Of a stretch of 6,109 nucleotides of DNA, positions 5,287-6,109 are shown piece after piece (position 1 is the first letter of the stretch; each line of letters opens with the position of its first letter). The notes beneath the pieces were generated by a model. That model searched no databases. It worked only from the letters and a program-made list of their open reading frames with translations, and was not told where the DNA came from. Where the stretch lies: the NCBI GenBank assembly GCA_958420145.1, contig CATZIR010000042.1, positions 1 to 6,109 on the forward strand. The letters are read 5' to 3'. Source of the stretch: an uncultured Eubacteriales bacterium. Lineage in GTDB: Bacteria > Bacillota > Clostridia > Christensenellales > UBA1242. Made by a program: the position numbers and the translations under genes.

Positions 5287-6109
5287 ATGAAAACTAGAAT
5301 AATTACAGGTAGCATTATTGGACTAGTTGTTGCATTATTTTTTGGACTAAGATTTATTAGCCCTTACTTTTTTGATGTAATGATTGGCGTTATATTAGTT
5401 TGTGGCGCTGGTGAAGTATCAAAAGGGTTTAACCGTAGTGGCAGATATAACAATATGACAATGGCGACAATTTTCCCAGTTTTATTGTTTATTGGAACAG
5501 TGCTTGGAATATATTTTAAGTTATCATTTTTGTATATAATGCTTGGCTACCTAAGTTTGCTACTACTATTTTTCGTTATCACTTTTATAATTGCACTTTC
5601 AAACAAAAAGGCAATCAAAGAAGAGAAAAAAGAAGATGAAACAGTTGCAACTTACGCAATAAAAAAATCACTTTTAACCCTTGGAATTTTTGTTTATCCA
5701 AGCGTAATTATTAGCCCAATATTCTTCTTGAATCACATTGTAGAACTTGATATTACTTCGCTTGCAGAAGGCAATGTTGGACTATTTTTGCTAGTGATGT
5801 TGTTTGTTACAACAATGCTAACCGATGTGTTTGCATATTTTGTTGGCTCAACAATAAAAGGCAAAAAACTTTGCCCATATATTAGCCCAAACAAGACCAT
5901 TTCTGGCGCTATTGGTGGAATTATGGGAGCAATGGTTGGAGCAGTTATCACATACTACATTTTCCTAAATATTGGCAATTTTGCAGACATATTTGCTGGC
6001 TTAAACTTTGGAATAGTTTGGGTGCTAATTTATAGTTTTGTTGCTTCAATTATTTCGCAAGCAGGAGACATATTTGCTTCTTGGCTAAAGAGAACAGCTA
6101 GAACAAAAG
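5287..6109 (+). CDS. cdsA: Phosphatidate cytidylyltransferase (CDP-diglyceride synthase), 3' end cut by the window
   Basis: CdsA is an integral membrane enzyme that converts phosphatidic acid and CTP into CDP-diacylglycerol, the precursor of phosphatidylglycerol and cardiolipin. The frame is open from ATG 5287 to the window end, giving 274 residues. Hydrophobic segments lie near residues 5-22, 28-42, 59-76, 80-104, 128-150, 163-187, 206-228 and 240-258. Conserved motifs are TDVFAYFVG (179-187), KLCPYISPNKTISGAIGG (194-211) and QAGDIFASWLKR (258-269). The last is the beginning of the CdsA signature; the following KD...PGHGG...DR part lies beyond the window. Asp260 belongs to the metal-binding set of the family. 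A charged, probably cytoplasmic loop (residues 107-117, rich in Lys and Glu) separates two groups of membrane helices. It follows uppS by 8 nt, the usual uppS-cdsA order; dxr and an RseP-type protease gene often come next (inference). Confidence 0.95.
   Translation, partial: MKTRIITGSIIGLVVALFFGLRFISPYFFDVMIGVILVCGAGEVSKGFNRSGRYNNMTMATIFPVLLFIGTVLGIYFKLSFLYIMLGYLSLLLLFFVITFIIALSNKKAIKEEKKEDETVATYAIKKSLLTLGIFVYPSVIISPIFFLNHIVELDITSLAEGNVGLFLLVMLFVTTMLTDVFAYFVGSTIKGKKLCPYISPNKTISGAIGGIMGAMVGAVITYYIFLNIGNFADIFAGLNFGIVWVLIYSFVASIISQAGDIFASWLKRTARTK

Noticed and set aside
5287..6109. CdsA has GDIFAS where E. coli and Bacillus have a Glu (GDLxES)
   Set aside because: Ala at this place is, as far as I recall, common in clostridial CdsA proteins, and the metal-binding Asp is kept, so it is not evidence of an inactive enzyme.
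1..6109. Possible alternative genetic code (TGA as Trp), considered because of the low G+C content
   Set aside because: All Trp positions in conserved motifs use TGG, and every recognised gene is read intact with TGA as an unused stop.
1..6109. CRISPR array, insertion sequence, toxin-antitoxin or phage genes
   Set aside because: No regularly spaced repeats, transposase motifs, terminal inverted repeats or small gene pairs were seen; the window is housekeeping in character.

Overview
The window is about 6.1 kb of A+T-rich bacterial DNA with every gene on the + strand. Gene content and order (a DUF1292/YrzB-type protein, an ABC-F ATPase, rpsB-tsf, frr-uppS-cdsA), AAGGAGG-type Shine-Dalgarno sequences and U-tailed hairpin terminators point to a low-GC Firmicutes/Clostridia-like organism. 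Tryptophan is always TGG and all visible stops are TAA or TAG, so the standard bacterial code fits and nothing suggests a Mycoplasma-type code. I cannot name a genus from this sequence alone.

Layout: (1) positions 1-233 are the 3' end of a DUF1292 gene, closed by a strong terminator (246-276). (2) An ABC-F ATPase gene (313-1824) follows, with its own terminator (about 1824-1860). (3) A well-formed extended -10 promoter (1870-1898) begins a structured leader of about 110 nt that leads into rpsB (S2) and tsf (EF-Ts), ending in a strong terminator (3627-3658). (4) A 300-nt, very A+T-rich gap separates tsf from frr. It has no gene but holds small repeated GCAAA/TTTGC modules, weak terminator-like hairpins and a likely promoter. 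(5) frr (ribosome recycling factor), uppS (undecaprenyl diphosphate synthase) and cdsA (phosphatidate cytidylyltransferase, cut by the window end) form a probable second operon.

Functionally this is mostly housekeeping. S2, EF-Ts, the recycling factor and probably the ABC-F protein all act on the ribosome or the translation cycle. UppS and CdsA start cell-wall lipid-carrier and phospholipid synthesis. The canonical bacterial order is rpsB-tsf-pyrH-frr-uppS-cdsA; here pyrH is missing between tsf and frr, and the cluster is split at that point by a terminator and a new promoter.

I see no mobile element, CRISPR array, tRNA or rRNA, and no clearly novel multi-gene system. The items most worth a second look are the rpsB leader, where a hairpin arm duplicates the Shine-Dalgarno region and could form a translational switch, the pyrH-less gap, the long charged tail of S2, and the uncertain subtype of the ABC-F protein.
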